A stretch of DNA of 29,968 nt from JABCPE02 sp963509715 (GTDB lineage Bacteria; Bacteroidota; Bacteroidia; Flavobacteriales; Weeksellaceae): positions 1-29,968 of the forward strand of contig CAUPCB010000016.1 of the NCBI GenBank assembly GCA_963509715.1, in the 5' to 3' direction. Position numbers and translations under genes: made by a program. The stretch's first letter is position 1. The number at the start of each line of letters is the position of its first letter. The notes beneath the pieces were generated by a model, which was not told the DNA's origin, made no database searches, and saw nothing but the letters and a program-made list of their open reading frames with translations. This document shows, one piece after another, positions 15,839-23,926 of this stretch.

Positions 15839-16852
15839 ATGACAGACCAAACTCTACAATCTTTGGGAGAATTTATCATTGATAAACAGGATGATTTCAA
15901 GTTTTCAAGTGGAGAACTTTCCAGATTATTAAGCTCCATAAAAATAGCCTCTAAAATCGTAAACAGAGAAGTAAACAAGGCTGGAATCGCAGATATTCTT
16001 GGTAAAGCTGGCAACGAAAATGTACAAGGCGAGGAACAGATGAAGCTGGATGTTTTTGCTAATGATATTTTTATAGATGCTCTTTCTCACAGAGAAATCG
16101 TGTGTGGTATCGCATCAGAAGAAAATGAAGATTTCATAGAGATAAAAGGAAGCGAGAACAACGCCCATATGAACAACTATGTGGTGCTGATAGATCCTCT
16201 AGACGGCTCATCTAATGTAGATGTCAATGTATCTGTGGGAACTATTTTCTCTATATACAGAAGGGTAACTCCAGCAGGAACTCCTGTAAAAATGGAAGAT
16301 TTCTTACAAAAAGGTGTAAATCAGGTAGCGGCAGGATATGTTATTTATGGCTCATCCACCATGCTGGTTTATACAACAGGAAACGGAGTGAATGGCTTTA
16401 CGCTAGACCCATCAGTAGGGACTTATTTCCTATCTCATCCTAATATGACTTACCCTAAAACAGGTAAAATCTACTCTATCAATGAAGGGAACTACGCTAA
16501 ATTCCCACAAGGAGTAAAAGAATACATCAAATATTGTCAGGAAGAGGAAGGCAACAGACCTTATACATCTAGATACATAGGCTCGTTAGTAGCTGATTTT
16601 CACAGAAATATGATAAAAGGCGGTATCTACATCTACCCTTCCTATGCCCACGCTCCAAATGGAAAACTTAGGCTGCTTTATGAGTGCAATCCTATGGCTT
16701 TCTTGGCTGAACAAGCTGGAGCAAAGGCTACAAACGGCTTTGAAAGAATCCTAGAAATAGAACCTACCTCACTACACCAGAGAGTTCCTTTCTTCTGTGG
16801 AAGTGTAGAAATGGTGGAAAAAGCAGAAGAATTTATGGCAAAGCATAAATAA
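15839..16852 (+). CDS. fbp: Class I fructose-1,6-bisphosphatase
   Basis: It removes the C1 phosphate of fructose-1,6-bisphosphate, the committed step of gluconeogenesis, in the cytoplasm. The 337-aa length is standard. The metal-binding motif DPLDGSSN is at 119-126, and the preceding acidic residues of the metal site lie in GIASEENEDF (90-99). YIGSLVADFHRN and GGIYIYPSYAHAPNGKLRLLYECNP are the phosphate- and sugar-binding segments of class I enzymes. The start fits the family opening and there is no upstream in-frame alternative with family likeness. It is a single gene, ending at a hairpin shared with the convergent symporter gene. Confidence 0.97.
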   Translation: MTDQTLQSLGEFIIDKQDDFKFSSGELSRLLSSIKIASKIVNREVNKAGIADILGKAGNENVQGEEQMKLDVFANDIFIDALSHREIVCGIASEENEDFIEIKGSENNAHMNNYVVLIDPLDGSSNVDVNVSVGTIFSIYRRVTPAGTPVKMEDFLQKGVNQVAAGYVIYGSSTMLVYTTGNGVNGFTLDPSVGTYFLSHPNMTYPKTGKIYSINEGNYAKFPQGVKEYIKYCQEEEGNRPYTSRYIGSLVADFHRNMIKGGIYIYPSYAHAPNGKLRLLYECNPMAFLAEQAGAKATNGFERILEIEPTSLHQRVPFFCGSVEMVEKAEEFMAKHK

Positions 16853-16879
16853 TTCTTTGATAAAAGTTCATTCAAAATA

Positions 16880-16908
16880 AAAAGTTCTACCCAAAAAGTA
16901 GAACTTTT
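16880..16908. terminator. Bidirectional terminator between fbp and the symporter gene
   Basis: An 11-bp perfect stem (AAAAGTTCTAC with GTAGAACTTTT) closes a seven-base loop. T-rich tails follow on both strands: ATTTTTTATTT on plus and TATTTTG on minus. It lies 27 bp after the fbp stop and 5 bp beyond the symporter stop. Confidence 0.85.
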
Positions 16909-16913
16909 ATTTT

Positions 16914-18353
16914 TTATTTCTTTCGAATGAGCCACAGCCCGATGAAGGTCAGCAACCCATTGATAATCAGAAGCTCTAAACCAATTTTAAATTCACCAAA
17001 AATATCTGATTGGTATTTATCTATCAAGAAAGAAAGCGTAGGAGCAATGATGCAGATATATGGCACCAAATGGTCTTTTACTTTATATTTGGTAAAAATC
17101 CCAAAAGCAAACAAACCAAGCAGCGGCCCATAAGTAAAGCCTGCCAATTTCAGGATAAGCCCAATCATAGAGGCATCATCTATCCACTTGAAAACCATCA
17201 CCATAATAAGGAAAGAAATCGTCACCAAAATATGTACTTTCTTTCTGAAAGTTTCTTTTTTGGCATGAGCCCAGTCCTTATCTTTAATCCCAAAAATATC
17301 AATACAAATAGAAGAAGTAAGTGCCGTCATAGCCCCATCAGCACTAGAACAAAAAGCCGAAATAAGCCCTATAATGAAAGTCACCCCTATCAGCGGAGAC
17401 ATATATTCCAGAGCCGCCGTAGGAAACAGCCTGTCCTTCACTGCAGTGATGTTTTTCTGCTCCGCAAACAAATGAAGCATTCCGCCCATATAAAGGAACA
17501 AAGTAATCATCCCCAGCAAGATGAAAGTAAGCACCAGCATATTTTTCTGGCTGTCTTTCAGGTTAGAAACAGAGATGTTTTTCTGCATCATATCTTGGTC
17601 TATCCCCGTCATTGCAATGGTAATGAACGCCCCCGCCAAAATCTGCTTCACGAAGAAACTGCCATTCATCACATTCGTATCAAAAACACGAAGGTAGCCC
17701 CTTTCGCTCATCATCGAGAGACTTTCGGAGAAGCTGATATTCATATGATGAAGGATATAAACCACCGTTGCCACCAATCCTAAAAGCATGGCCGTGGTCT
17801 GGATAGTATCTGTCCAAATGATGGTTTTCACACCGCCTTTGTAGGTGTAAAGGATAATCATCAAAAGAGTGAGCAAAGTCGTAAGCCAAAACGGAACACC
17901 CAAGCTGTCCAAAATCATCACCTGCAATATATTTACTGCTAAATAAACCCTTGCCGTAGCGCCCACCAGTTTAGAAACGATAAAGATAATTGCCCCTGAT
18001 TTATAGGTACTTTCGCCCATTCGCTCTTGGAGATAAGTATAGATGGAAGTGAGGTGCATTTTGTAATAAATCGGCAGCAGAATGTACGCTACCACGATAT
18101 AACCGATGATATAGCCGAAAGTAATCTGCAAATACTGGAAACCATCCGTCCCCACCGTCCCTGGCACACTCACAAAAGTAACCCCAGAAAGCGTAGAGCC
18201 TATCATCCCGAAAGCCACCAATTTCCAGTTTCCAGAGCGGTTTCCTATGAAGAAACTATCATTGTTACTCCCCCTGCTGGTGAGCCAAGAAATCAGCATC
18301 AAAAGCCCAAAATATCCTATAACAATAGACAAAAGTAATAATGGCGAAAGCAT
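16914..18353 (-). CDS. Sodium:solute symporter (SSS/SLC5 family)
   Basis: A 479-aa inner-membrane transporter with about 13 hydrophobic helices, the usual SSS topology and length. Recognisable segments are SFFIGNRSGNWKLVAFGMIGSTLSGVTF-type sequence in helices 1-2, GGVKTIIWTDTIQT in the middle, the family motif GIDQDMMQKN near residue 250, and ISAFCSSADGAMTALTSS with the Na+-binding serines in helix 8. The solute is unknown; this family moves sugars, amino acids, vitamins or organic acids. The last helix ends in LIRKK at the cytoplasm. The gene starts 25 bp after the GNAT gene and probably shares its promoter. Confidence 0.9.
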   Translation of the reverse strand: MLSPLLLLSIVIGYFGLLMLISWLTSRGSNNDSFFIGNRSGNWKLVAFGMIGSTLSGVTFVSVPGTVGTDGFQYLQITFGYIIGYIVVAYILLPIYYKMHLTSIYTYLQERMGESTYKSGAIIFIVSKLVGATARVYLAVNILQVMILDSLGVPFWLTTLLTLLMIILYTYKGGVKTIIWTDTIQTTAMLLGLVATVVYILHHMNISFSESLSMMSERGYLRVFDTNVMNGSFFVKQILAGAFITIAMTGIDQDMMQKNISVSNLKDSQKNMLVLTFILLGMITLFLYMGGMLHLFAEQKNITAVKDRLFPTAALEYMSPLIGVTFIIGLISAFCSSADGAMTALTSSICIDIFGIKDKDWAHAKKETFRKKVHILVTISFLIMVMVFKWIDDASMIGLILKLAGFTYGPLLGLFAFGIFTKYKVKDHLVPYICIIAPTLSFLIDKYQSDIFGEFKIGLELLIINGLLTFIGLWLIRKK

Positions 18354-18378
18354 ACTATTTTTTATTTCTAATTATATT

Positions 18379-18936
18379 TTACTTTTTAAAATCTTCCTTT
18401 AAAATGGAATACCGAACGAAATCCAAGAATTTTCCGTTTTTATAAATTTCCTGTTTGAGGACAGCCTCCTGCTTCATTCCGCATTTCTCCATCACTCGCC
18501 CTGAAGCAGGATTGTGCGGAAAGAAATTAGCAAACATTTTATTTAGATTTAAGACTTTAAATCCAAAAGCCAGCACCTCCGCCATGGCTTCTGTCACATA
18601 ACCTTTGTTCCAAAATTCTTTCCCCAGCCAGTAGCCGATTTCCGCCTTTTGATTGGCTTTATCCCAGTGATGAATCCCTATAAGCCCCATTATCAAGCCG
18701 TTTTCTTTATTTCGGATAGCAAAAACATAGTCCGTTTCGTTCTCAAAACCTTTGTCCACTACATCGTGGATTAAAAACTCGGCATCCGCCTCCTTGTAGG
18801 GATAGGGCATGTTTGCGGTGTTTTCTGAATAAACCTTATCAGAATCCAGATAATGAATGATGTGCTGCATATCGCCCTCCACAGGACGGCTGAGAATGAG
18901 CCTTTCAGTAATTAAAACAGGAAATTCCTTTTTCAT
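18379..18936 (-). CDS. GNAT-family N-acetyltransferase (RimJ/RimL-like)
   Basis: A 185-aa acetyltransferase that moves acetyl from acetyl-CoA to an amine, possibly a protein N-terminus or a small metabolite. The opening VLITERLILSRP (7-18) is the RimJ/RimL signature, and GKEFWNKGYVTEAM is the acetyl-CoA pyrophosphate loop. VMEKCGMKQEAVLKQ follows near the C-terminus. The frame is open to 19071, with a hydrophobic segment that could look like a membrane anchor. I place the start at 18936, because the family domain begins there and a -7 element (18964-18971) lies inside the extension, only 28 bp upstream. The substrate is unknown. It precedes the symporter gene by 25 bp. Confidence 0.88.
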   Translation of the reverse strand: MKKEFPVLITERLILSRPVEGDMQHIIHYLDSDKVYSENTANMPYPYKEADAEFLIHDVVDKGFENETDYVFAIRNKENGLIMGLIGIHHWDKANQKAEIGYWLGKEFWNKGYVTEAMAEVLAFGFKVLNLNKMFANFFPHNPASGRVMEKCGMKQEAVLKQEIYKNGKFLDFVRYSILKEDFKK

Positions 18937-18963
18937 ATTTTTTTGGGATAAAAACCACATTGG

Positions 18964-18971
18964 CAAAAGTA
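18964..18971 (-). promoter_or_regulatory. -7 promoter element of the GNAT-symporter unit
   Basis: Minus-strand TACTTTTG matches TAnnTTTG. With the start codon at 18936 it gives a 5' UTR of about 22 nt, in line with the other genes here. No TTG sits at the usual distance. Confidence 0.45.
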
Positions 18972-19098
18972 ATAAAAAAAGTATTGAAAAAGCTAATAAA
19001 GTCGGTTTTATGCGATTGAAAGCTGTTTTATAGAGATTAAAAACACCTTTATCAAGGTTGTTATTTATCAAATTTAATCTTAAGAAGCCTCCTGTTTT

Positions 19099-19353
19099 TT
19101 ACCCTTTTCCTCTTTTTACTAAATAAAACCCCAGTATCAATATGTGAACCACGCTAAAAACCAACAGATAAAATAGCCATAATAAACTTGCTCCCCATTT
19201 AGAATGAAAAAACAATTTGTAATACAAAACACCATTATATAGAAAATAAACAACTATATTTTTGTAAAAAAATCCCTTGCTAAATCTATATGATATGAGT
19301 ATTAATGCAAGACAAATTATTGATACCAAACAGGTAAATATTATATCTCCCAT
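19099..19353 (-). CDS. Small three-helix membrane protein, unknown function
   Basis: An 84-aa protein made almost wholly of three predicted membrane helices (about 3-23, 30-50 and 56-78), ending in a basic tail VKRGKG. I do not recognise a family. Support for it being real comes from a -7 element (19386-19393) 33 bp upstream of the ATG and from the uniform membrane-helix composition. It lies alone between acs and the GNAT gene. A small uncharacterised inner-membrane protein is all that can be said. Confidence 0.55.
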   Translation of the reverse strand: MGDIIFTCLVSIICLALILISYRFSKGFFYKNIVVYFLYNGVLYYKLFFHSKWGASLLWLFYLLVFSVVHILILGFYLVKRGKG

Positions 19354-19385
19354 GATTTAATAATCTTTTTATCTGCATAAATTTA

Positions 19386-19393
19386 CAAAAATA
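19386..19393 (-). promoter_or_regulatory. -7 promoter element of the small membrane gene, abutting the acs terminator
   Basis: Minus-strand TATTTTTG matches TAnnTTTG exactly and is also the U-tract of the acs terminator hairpin (19394-19423). The start codon of the 84-aa gene is 33 bp downstream. Confidence 0.45.
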
Positions 19394-19423
19394 AAAGAGC
19401 CCTGCCTTTTGGCACGACTCTTT
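19394..19423 (-). terminator. Terminator of acs
   Basis: The minus strand has AAAGAGTCGTGCC, loop AAAA and GGCAGGGCTCTTT. Twelve of 13 positions pair (one G-U, one mismatch), followed by TATTTTTG. It lies five bases past the acs stop. Confidence 0.8.
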
Positions 19424-19428
19424 ATTAT

Positions 19429-21336
19429 TTATATTCTTTCTTTTATGATTTCTTCTATAATCTCAGGATTGATAAGCGTAGAAGTATCCCCAAAATTATC
19501 ATCCTTGCCTTCGGCTATTTTTCTTAGGATACGCCTTACAATCTTACCCGAACGGGTTTTCGGCAGTGCAGAAACAAACTGAATTTTATCCAGCTTCGCG
19601 ATAGGCCCCACTTGGTCAGAAATCAATTGGTTAATCTCCCTGCGGACTCTATCTCTGTTTCTATCTTCGCTGACTTCCTTCAAAATCACATATCCATAGA
19701 GAGCGTTTCCTTTTATCTCGTGCGGATAGCCTACTATTGCGCTTTCTGCCACAGACTGGTGCTCATTCACTGCATCTTCTATCGGTGCAGTACCCAGATT
19801 ATGCCCTGATACGATGATGACATCATCCACTCGCCCTGTAATTCTGTAATATCCTACCTCATCTCTCAGAGCTGCATCTCCTGTGAAAAACTTCCCTGGA
19901 AAAGCCGAGAAATAGGTTTCGCGATATCTTTCGTGGTCGCCCCATATTGTCCTTGCGATAGACGGCCAAGGTAATTTGATACAAAGATTTCCTTCTACCT
20001 GATTGCCAGAAATTTCGTTTTTCTGTTCATCCATTAGCACTGGCTGAACCCCTGGTAGCGGAAGTGTGGCATACATAGGCTTTGTAGGAGTAATGAATGC
20101 CAACGGAGAAATCAGAATTCCTCCTGTTTCGGTTTGCCACCAAGTATCCACTATCGGGCATCTTTTTTTACCAACATTGTCATTATACCAGCGCCAAGCT
20201 TCATCATTAATAGGCTCTCCCACCGTTCCGATTACTCTGAGCGAACTCAAATCATGTTTCTCCACCCATTCTGCACTTTCCTTTTCTAAAGAACGAATAG
20301 CAGTAGGCGCCGTGTAGAAATGGGTAATCTTATGTTTTGCAATGGTCTGCCAGAATCTATCAGGATTAGGATAAGTAGGAATCCCTTCAAAAATCACGGT
20401 CGTAGCGCCATTTACCAGCGCTCCATACACTGCATAAGAATGCCCTGTAATCCAGCCTATATCAGCAGTACACCAGAACACATCATTTTCTCTATAATTA
20501 AATACATTTTTAAAAGTATAGCCTGTATAGACCATATAACCTCCACAAGTGTGAAGCATTCCTTTTGGTTTTCCTGTAGAACCTGATGTATAAAGGATAA
20601 ACAAAGGATCTTCTGCATCCATAATTTCAAAAGAGTTGTCTACTTCAGCTTTATCCAAAAGCTCTTGAAGCCAAAAATCCCTTCCTTCTTTCATCGTAAC
20701 TTGGCATCCTGTTCGCTTTACAGTCAGGACTTTTTCTACGCTTGGGCAGTTTTCCAATGCTTCGTCTACGATTCCCTTCAGCTCTATTTTTTTACTTCCT
20801 CTGTAGCTTCCATCAGAGCAGATGACCAGTTTACATTCGCAGTCATTGATTCTAGAAGCAAGTGCCGCTGAAGAAAACCCAGCAAAAACCACCACATGGA
20901 CAGCACCAACTCTTGCACAAGCCAGCATGGCTATCGGAAGTTCTATCACCATCGGAAGATAAATGCAGACTCTATCGCCCTTTTTCACTCCTTGGCTACG
21001 AAGAACAACCGCCATCTTTCCTACTCTTTCATGGAGTTCTCTGTAAGAAAGTTTAACTGCTTCCTCATCAGGGCTGTTTGGTTCCCAGATGATTGCTGTT
21101 TTATCAGGATTTTCAGCTAAATGGCGGTCGATACAGTTCTCTGTAATATTGAGTTTTGCATTCTTAAACCATTCTATTTTAGCATTATGCACATCATATT
21201 CCAGTACACTATCCCATTTTTTGTTCCAGATAAAATTTTTATCTGCTATCTGTTCCCAAAATTTTTCAGGATCATGTACTGACTTTTCGTATTGCTTAAA
21301 ATAGTCTGGAAGATTGTCTATTATGTACTTACTCAT
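19429..21336 (-). CDS. acs: Acetyl-CoA synthetase (AMP-forming)
   Basis: It activates acetate with ATP and CoA to acetyl-CoA by way of acetyl-AMP. The 635-aa length is usual. The ANL-superfamily motifs are visible: YTSGSTGKPKG at 249-259, TGGILISP in the WWQTETGG region, the FTGDAALRDEVGYYRITGR hinge region, and PKTRSGKIVRR near the C-terminus, with Lys598 in the position acetylated by Pat-type enzymes in other bacteria. The GNAT gene downstream is RimJ-like and is not obviously that regulator. It is transcribed alone, with its own terminator. No exact two-box promoter was found in its 400-bp upstream region. Confidence 0.97.
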   Translation of the reverse strand: MSKYIIDNLPDYFKQYEKSVHDPEKFWEQIADKNFIWNKKWDSVLEYDVHNAKIEWFKNAKLNITENCIDRHLAENPDKTAIIWEPNSPDEEAVKLSYRELHERVGKMAVVLRSQGVKKGDRVCIYLPMVIELPIAMLACARVGAVHVVVFAGFSSAALASRINDCECKLVICSDGSYRGSKKIELKGIVDEALENCPSVEKVLTVKRTGCQVTMKEGRDFWLQELLDKAEVDNSFEIMDAEDPLFILYTSGSTGKPKGMLHTCGGYMVYTGYTFKNVFNYRENDVFWCTADIGWITGHSYAVYGALVNGATTVIFEGIPTYPNPDRFWQTIAKHKITHFYTAPTAIRSLEKESAEWVEKHDLSSLRVIGTVGEPINDEAWRWYNDNVGKKRCPIVDTWWQTETGGILISPLAFITPTKPMYATLPLPGVQPVLMDEQKNEISGNQVEGNLCIKLPWPSIARTIWGDHERYRETYFSAFPGKFFTGDAALRDEVGYYRITGRVDDVIIVSGHNLGTAPIEDAVNEHQSVAESAIVGYPHEIKGNALYGYVILKEVSEDRNRDRVRREINQLISDQVGPIAKLDKIQFVSALPKTRSGKIVRRILRKIAEGKDDNFGDTSTLINPEIIEEIIKERI

Positions 21337-21593
21337 TTATGTAGGAGAATATTAAATAAAAATTAATTCTATATTATTCAAATTTTAAGCCGGCAATTTA
21401 AGAAATTTTAATGAAATAAGTCTGAAAAACCATCTATTTTTTTGAACATTTCTTCCAGCAGAATTTGATTTTCTGAATGGCTGATTAAACTGATATTCTT
21501 CTAATTATCAGCCTTTTCACATCTAAAAGACACCACTTTTCTCAGAAAAAGCAAAATATATTTTTTATTTCGCTTTTGGTTCTATTTTTTTCT
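21337..21593. other. Gene-free stretch between acs and the pyr promoter
   Basis: This AT-rich divergent region must hold the acs promoter, but no exact TAnnTTTG is visible on the minus strand. The clear structure is an inverted repeat GGCTGAT (21479-21485) with ATCAGCC (21507-21513). On the minus strand CTGATA and TATCAG inside it can form a competing shorter hairpin. It could be an operator for acs or part of its leader. No ORF of substance is present. Confidence 0.4.
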
Positions 21594-21601
21594 TATCTTT
21601 G
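21576..21601 (+). promoter_or_regulatory. Promoter of the pyr operon
   Basis: TATCTTTG (21594-21601) matches the -7 box exactly. A TTG within TTTTGG (21576-21578) lies 15 bp upstream, shorter than the 19-20 bp of the other promoters here. The predicted start falls at about 21605-21607, 130 bp before pyrB, leaving a substantial leader. Confidence 0.6.
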
Positions 21602-21606
21602 TAAGA

Positions 21607-21678
21607 ATGAAAAAGCAAGAATTTTTAGAAGGTTTGTTGAGAGCAGATTTCTGCTCAAAAAGATATTTTATTTATTAA
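21607..21678 (+). CDS. Possible 23-aa leader peptide of the pyr operon
   Basis: A short frame opens at the ATG 21607 and reads MKKQEFLEGLLRADFCSKRY followed by FIY. Its stop TAA (21676-21678) overlaps the first base pairs of the terminator hairpin. A ribosome finishing this peptide would cover the hairpin, as in the pyrBI leader of Escherichia coli. The weak point is that the predicted transcription start is at the ATG, so translation would have to be leaderless or nearly so. No homology supports it; the call rests on position. Confidence 0.3.
   Translation: MKKQEFLEGLLRADFCSKRYFIY
21641..21656 (+). promoter_or_regulatory. Pause-like hairpin in the pyr leader
   Basis: A perfect inverted repeat GAGCAGA-TT-TCTGCTC, or six pairs around ATTT. 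It is followed by a U-rich stretch (TATTTTATTTATT, 21664-21676) and then by the terminator. In E. coli pyrBI a pause hairpin before a U-rich tract makes pausing depend on UTP. The same order here suggests, but does not prove, the same mechanism. Confidence 0.5.
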
Positions 21679-21707
21679 AACGAGGCTCGATTGGCTTCGT
21701 TTTTTTT
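21677..21707 (+). terminator. Attenuator-like terminator in the pyr leader
   Basis: A stem of ten pairs (AAAACGAGGC with GCTTCGTTTT, one G-U pair), a seven-base loop, and a run of T bases through 21707. It lies between the promoter and pyrB (ATG at 21736), so transcripts must read through it to express the operon. Nothing else nearby needs a plus-strand terminator. Confidence 0.75.
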
Positions 21708-21735
21708 ATGTTTAAAACTAAAAAACTAATGAACT

Positions 21736-22635
21736 ATGCTGGCAATATCTCATTTTAGCCCAAAGAAAATCGAGCTGATTTTAGACCAAGCTTTGGAAAT
21801 GGCAGATGGTAAAAAATACACGGCTCAGGATGAAATTTTCGTTTCCAATCTTTTCTTCGAAGACAGCACCCGCACCAAAATAAGCTTCGAAATGGCAGAA
21901 AGAAAACTTGGACTTTCAGTCATTCCTTTTGACACTTCGCAGAGCTCCGTAAATAAAGGCGAAAGCCTCTACGACACCGCGAAAACATTAGAAAGCATCG
22001 GACTAAATCTCTTGGTAATTCGCCACGGACAAAACCAATATTATGATGAGCTGAAAAACATCAAAATTCCTATTATCAACGCTGGAGACGGCACAGGAAA
22101 CCACCCGAGCCAGACCATGCTGGATCTGATGACCATAAAACAAGAATTTGGTTCTTTCAAAGACCTAAAAATCGCCATTGCAGGAGATGTGAAACACAGC
22201 CGCGTTGCCAATTCTGCTTGTGATATTTTGAGAAAATTAGGCGCAAAAGTCTATTTTTCTGGCCCTAGAGAATGGTTTGACGAAGGCAGCCTAATGAACG
22301 GAACTTACCGAGAAATCGATGAACTCATTCCAGAAATCGATGTCCTCATGCTCCTAAGAATACAGCACGAAAGACATCACCAAAAAATAAAATATTCTCC
22401 AGAAGAATACCTCAGAAAATATGGGCTTACCAAAGAGCGAGAAAAGAAAATGAAACCCAGCGCCATCATCATGCATCCCGCACCAGTAAATAGAAATGTG
22501 GAAATAGCCTCCGACTTGGTGGAATGCTCCCGCTCCCGAATTTTCAAACAAATGGAAAATGGAGTCTTCGCGCGAATGGCTATTTTAAAAAATATCTTGG
22601 AACAAAAAGGCTTTACATTCAAAGAAATAAAATAA
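21736..22635 (+). CDS. pyrB: Aspartate carbamoyltransferase catalytic subunit
   Basis: It condenses carbamoyl phosphate with aspartate, the committed step of pyrimidine synthesis. The 299-aa protein has the carbamoyl-phosphate site FFEDSTRTKISFE (40-52, with STRT at 44-47), the SVNKGES loop with Lys74, RHGQNQYY, and the C-terminal HPAPVNRNVEI with the aspartate-binding arginine. The start is the only in-frame ATG after the stop at 21730. A regulatory subunit gene pyrI is not found in the window, so the enzyme may be unregulated or the partner may lie elsewhere. It is the first gene of pyrB-pyrC-carA-carB. The leader upstream appears to control the operon. Confidence 0.97.
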   Translation: MLAISHFSPKKIELILDQALEMADGKKYTAQDEIFVSNLFFEDSTRTKISFEMAERKLGLSVIPFDTSQSSVNKGESLYDTAKTLESIGLNLLVIRHGQNQYYDELKNIKIPIINAGDGTGNHPSQTMLDLMTIKQEFGSFKDLKIAIAGDVKHSRVANSACDILRKLGAKVYFSGPREWFDEGSLMNGTYREIDELIPEIDVLMLLRIQHERHHQKIKYSPEEYLRKYGLTKEREKKMKPSAIIMHPAPVNRNVEIASDLVECSRSRIFKQMENGVFARMAILKNILEQKGFTFKEIK

Positions 22636-22640
22636 ATAAT

Positions 22641-23906
22641 ATGAAAATCATTAAAAACGGAAAAATCCTTGACCAACAAGGGAATTTAGTCCAAAAAGAC
22701 ATTCAGATAGAAAATGGTCTTATCACCAAAATTTCTGAAAACATAGAGAATCCAAACGCCGAAATCATAGACGCCGAAGGGAAATTCATCAGCCCTGGGT
22801 TTATCGATGTGCATGTCCATCTCCGTGAGCCTGGCGGCGAACACAAAGAGACCATCGCTACAGGCTCCATGGCAGCCGCAAAAGGCGGATATACCACTAT
22901 CTGCCCGATGCCAAACACCAATCCCGTTCCTGACAGAGCCGAGCGTTTCGATGATTTATTAAAAAGAATCCAAAAATCCGCTGTCATAAAAATAAGACCT
23001 TATGGAGCTATTACGGAAGACTCCAAAGGTGCAAAACTAACTGATTTTCAAGTTTTAAAAGAAAAAGGAGCCGTAGGATTTACTGATGACGGTGTAGGAA
23101 TTCAGGAAGCTGGCGTAATGTATGAAGCCATGCAGGAATCCACCAAAGTAAATCTACCCATCGTAGCCCACTGCGAAGACAATTCGCTTATTTTAGGAGG
23201 CTGTATTCATGATGGAAAAAAAGCCAAAGAATTAGGATTAAAGGGCATCCCAAGTGTTTGTGAATCAGTGCATATCGCTCGTGATATTTTATTAGCCGAG
23301 GCTGCTGGTGCGCATTATCATGTCTGCCATGTTTCTACGAAAGAGTCTGTGAGAGTCATCGCCGATGGGAAAAAGGCTGGAATCCGCGTAACTGCCGAAG
23401 TTTCGCCGCATCATTTGGTTTTAACTGAAGATGATATTCCTAATGCAGATACCAATTATAAAATGAATCCGCCACTCCGCGCCAAAGAAGACCAATTGGC
23501 TCTAATCAAAGGGCTGGAAGAAGGAATCATCGACTGCATCGCGACCGACCACGCTCCACACACCGAGGACGAAAAAAGCCGAGGAATGTATGATTCACCT
23601 TTTGGAATTGTGGGATTTGAGACCGCTTTCCCTGTCCTGCACACCAGATTTGTAAAAACTGGAAAATGGTCTCTGAAACAGCTCATCGACTGGATGACCA
23701 TAAAACCAGCCGAGGTTTTTAACCTTGATAAAGTCGGAAAAATAGAAGCGGGATACCATGCCGACCTGACTTTCATTGACCTTGATAAAACTCAAAAAGT
23801 AGACAAAAACACCTTCGTTTCTAAAGGAAGAAACACGCCTTTTGACGGCTGGGAATGCACAGGCTGGCCAGTAGCGACTTTTGTAAACGGAGAAAAAGTT
23901 TATTAA
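22641..23906 (+). CDS. pyrC: Dihydroorotase (class I)
   Basis: It closes carbamoyl aspartate to dihydroorotate. The correct start is the ATG at 22641, five bases after the pyrB stop; the frame is open back to 22524 but that part overlaps pyrB and lacks family likeness. The 421-aa protein has the zinc motif DVHVHLREPG (56-65, His58 and His60), the substrate-binding NTNPVPD (92-98), HCEDNSL, HVSTKES and ATDHAPHT with the catalytic aspartate. These are class I dihydroorotase features. The C-terminal part (FNLDKVGKIEAGYHADLTF) is the usual amidohydrolase beta-sandwich return. Tight spacing to pyrB and carA shows co-transcription. Confidence 0.96.
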   Translation: MKIIKNGKILDQQGNLVQKDIQIENGLITKISENIENPNAEIIDAEGKFISPGFIDVHVHLREPGGEHKETIATGSMAAAKGGYTTICPMPNTNPVPDRAERFDDLLKRIQKSAVIKIRPYGAITEDSKGAKLTDFQVLKEKGAVGFTDDGVGIQEAGVMYEAMQESTKVNLPIVAHCEDNSLILGGCIHDGKKAKELGLKGIPSVCESVHIARDILLAEAAGAHYHVCHVSTKESVRVIADGKKAGIRVTAEVSPHHLVLTEDDIPNADTNYKMNPPLRAKEDQLALIKGLEEGIIDCIATDHAPHTEDEKSRGMYDSPFGIVGFETAFPVLHTRFVKTGKWSLKQLIDWMTIKPAEVFNLDKVGKIEAGYHADLTFIDLDKTQKVDKNTFVSKGRNTPFDGWECTGWPVATFVNGEKVY

Positions 23907-23926
23907 CCAAACACCAACTAATAAAA

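Noticed and set aside
17010..17783. 257-codon plus-strand frame inside the symporter gene
   Set aside because: It lies antisense to a clear SSS transporter gene, is rich in His, Arg and Asn in a way typical of reverse-frame reading, and has no promoter or family likeness.
21576..21758. 60-codon plus-strand frame across the pyr leader starting at a TTG
   Set aside because: It starts upstream of the predicted promoter's -7 box, runs through the terminator hairpin and overlaps pyrB; it is better explained as the leader in another frame.
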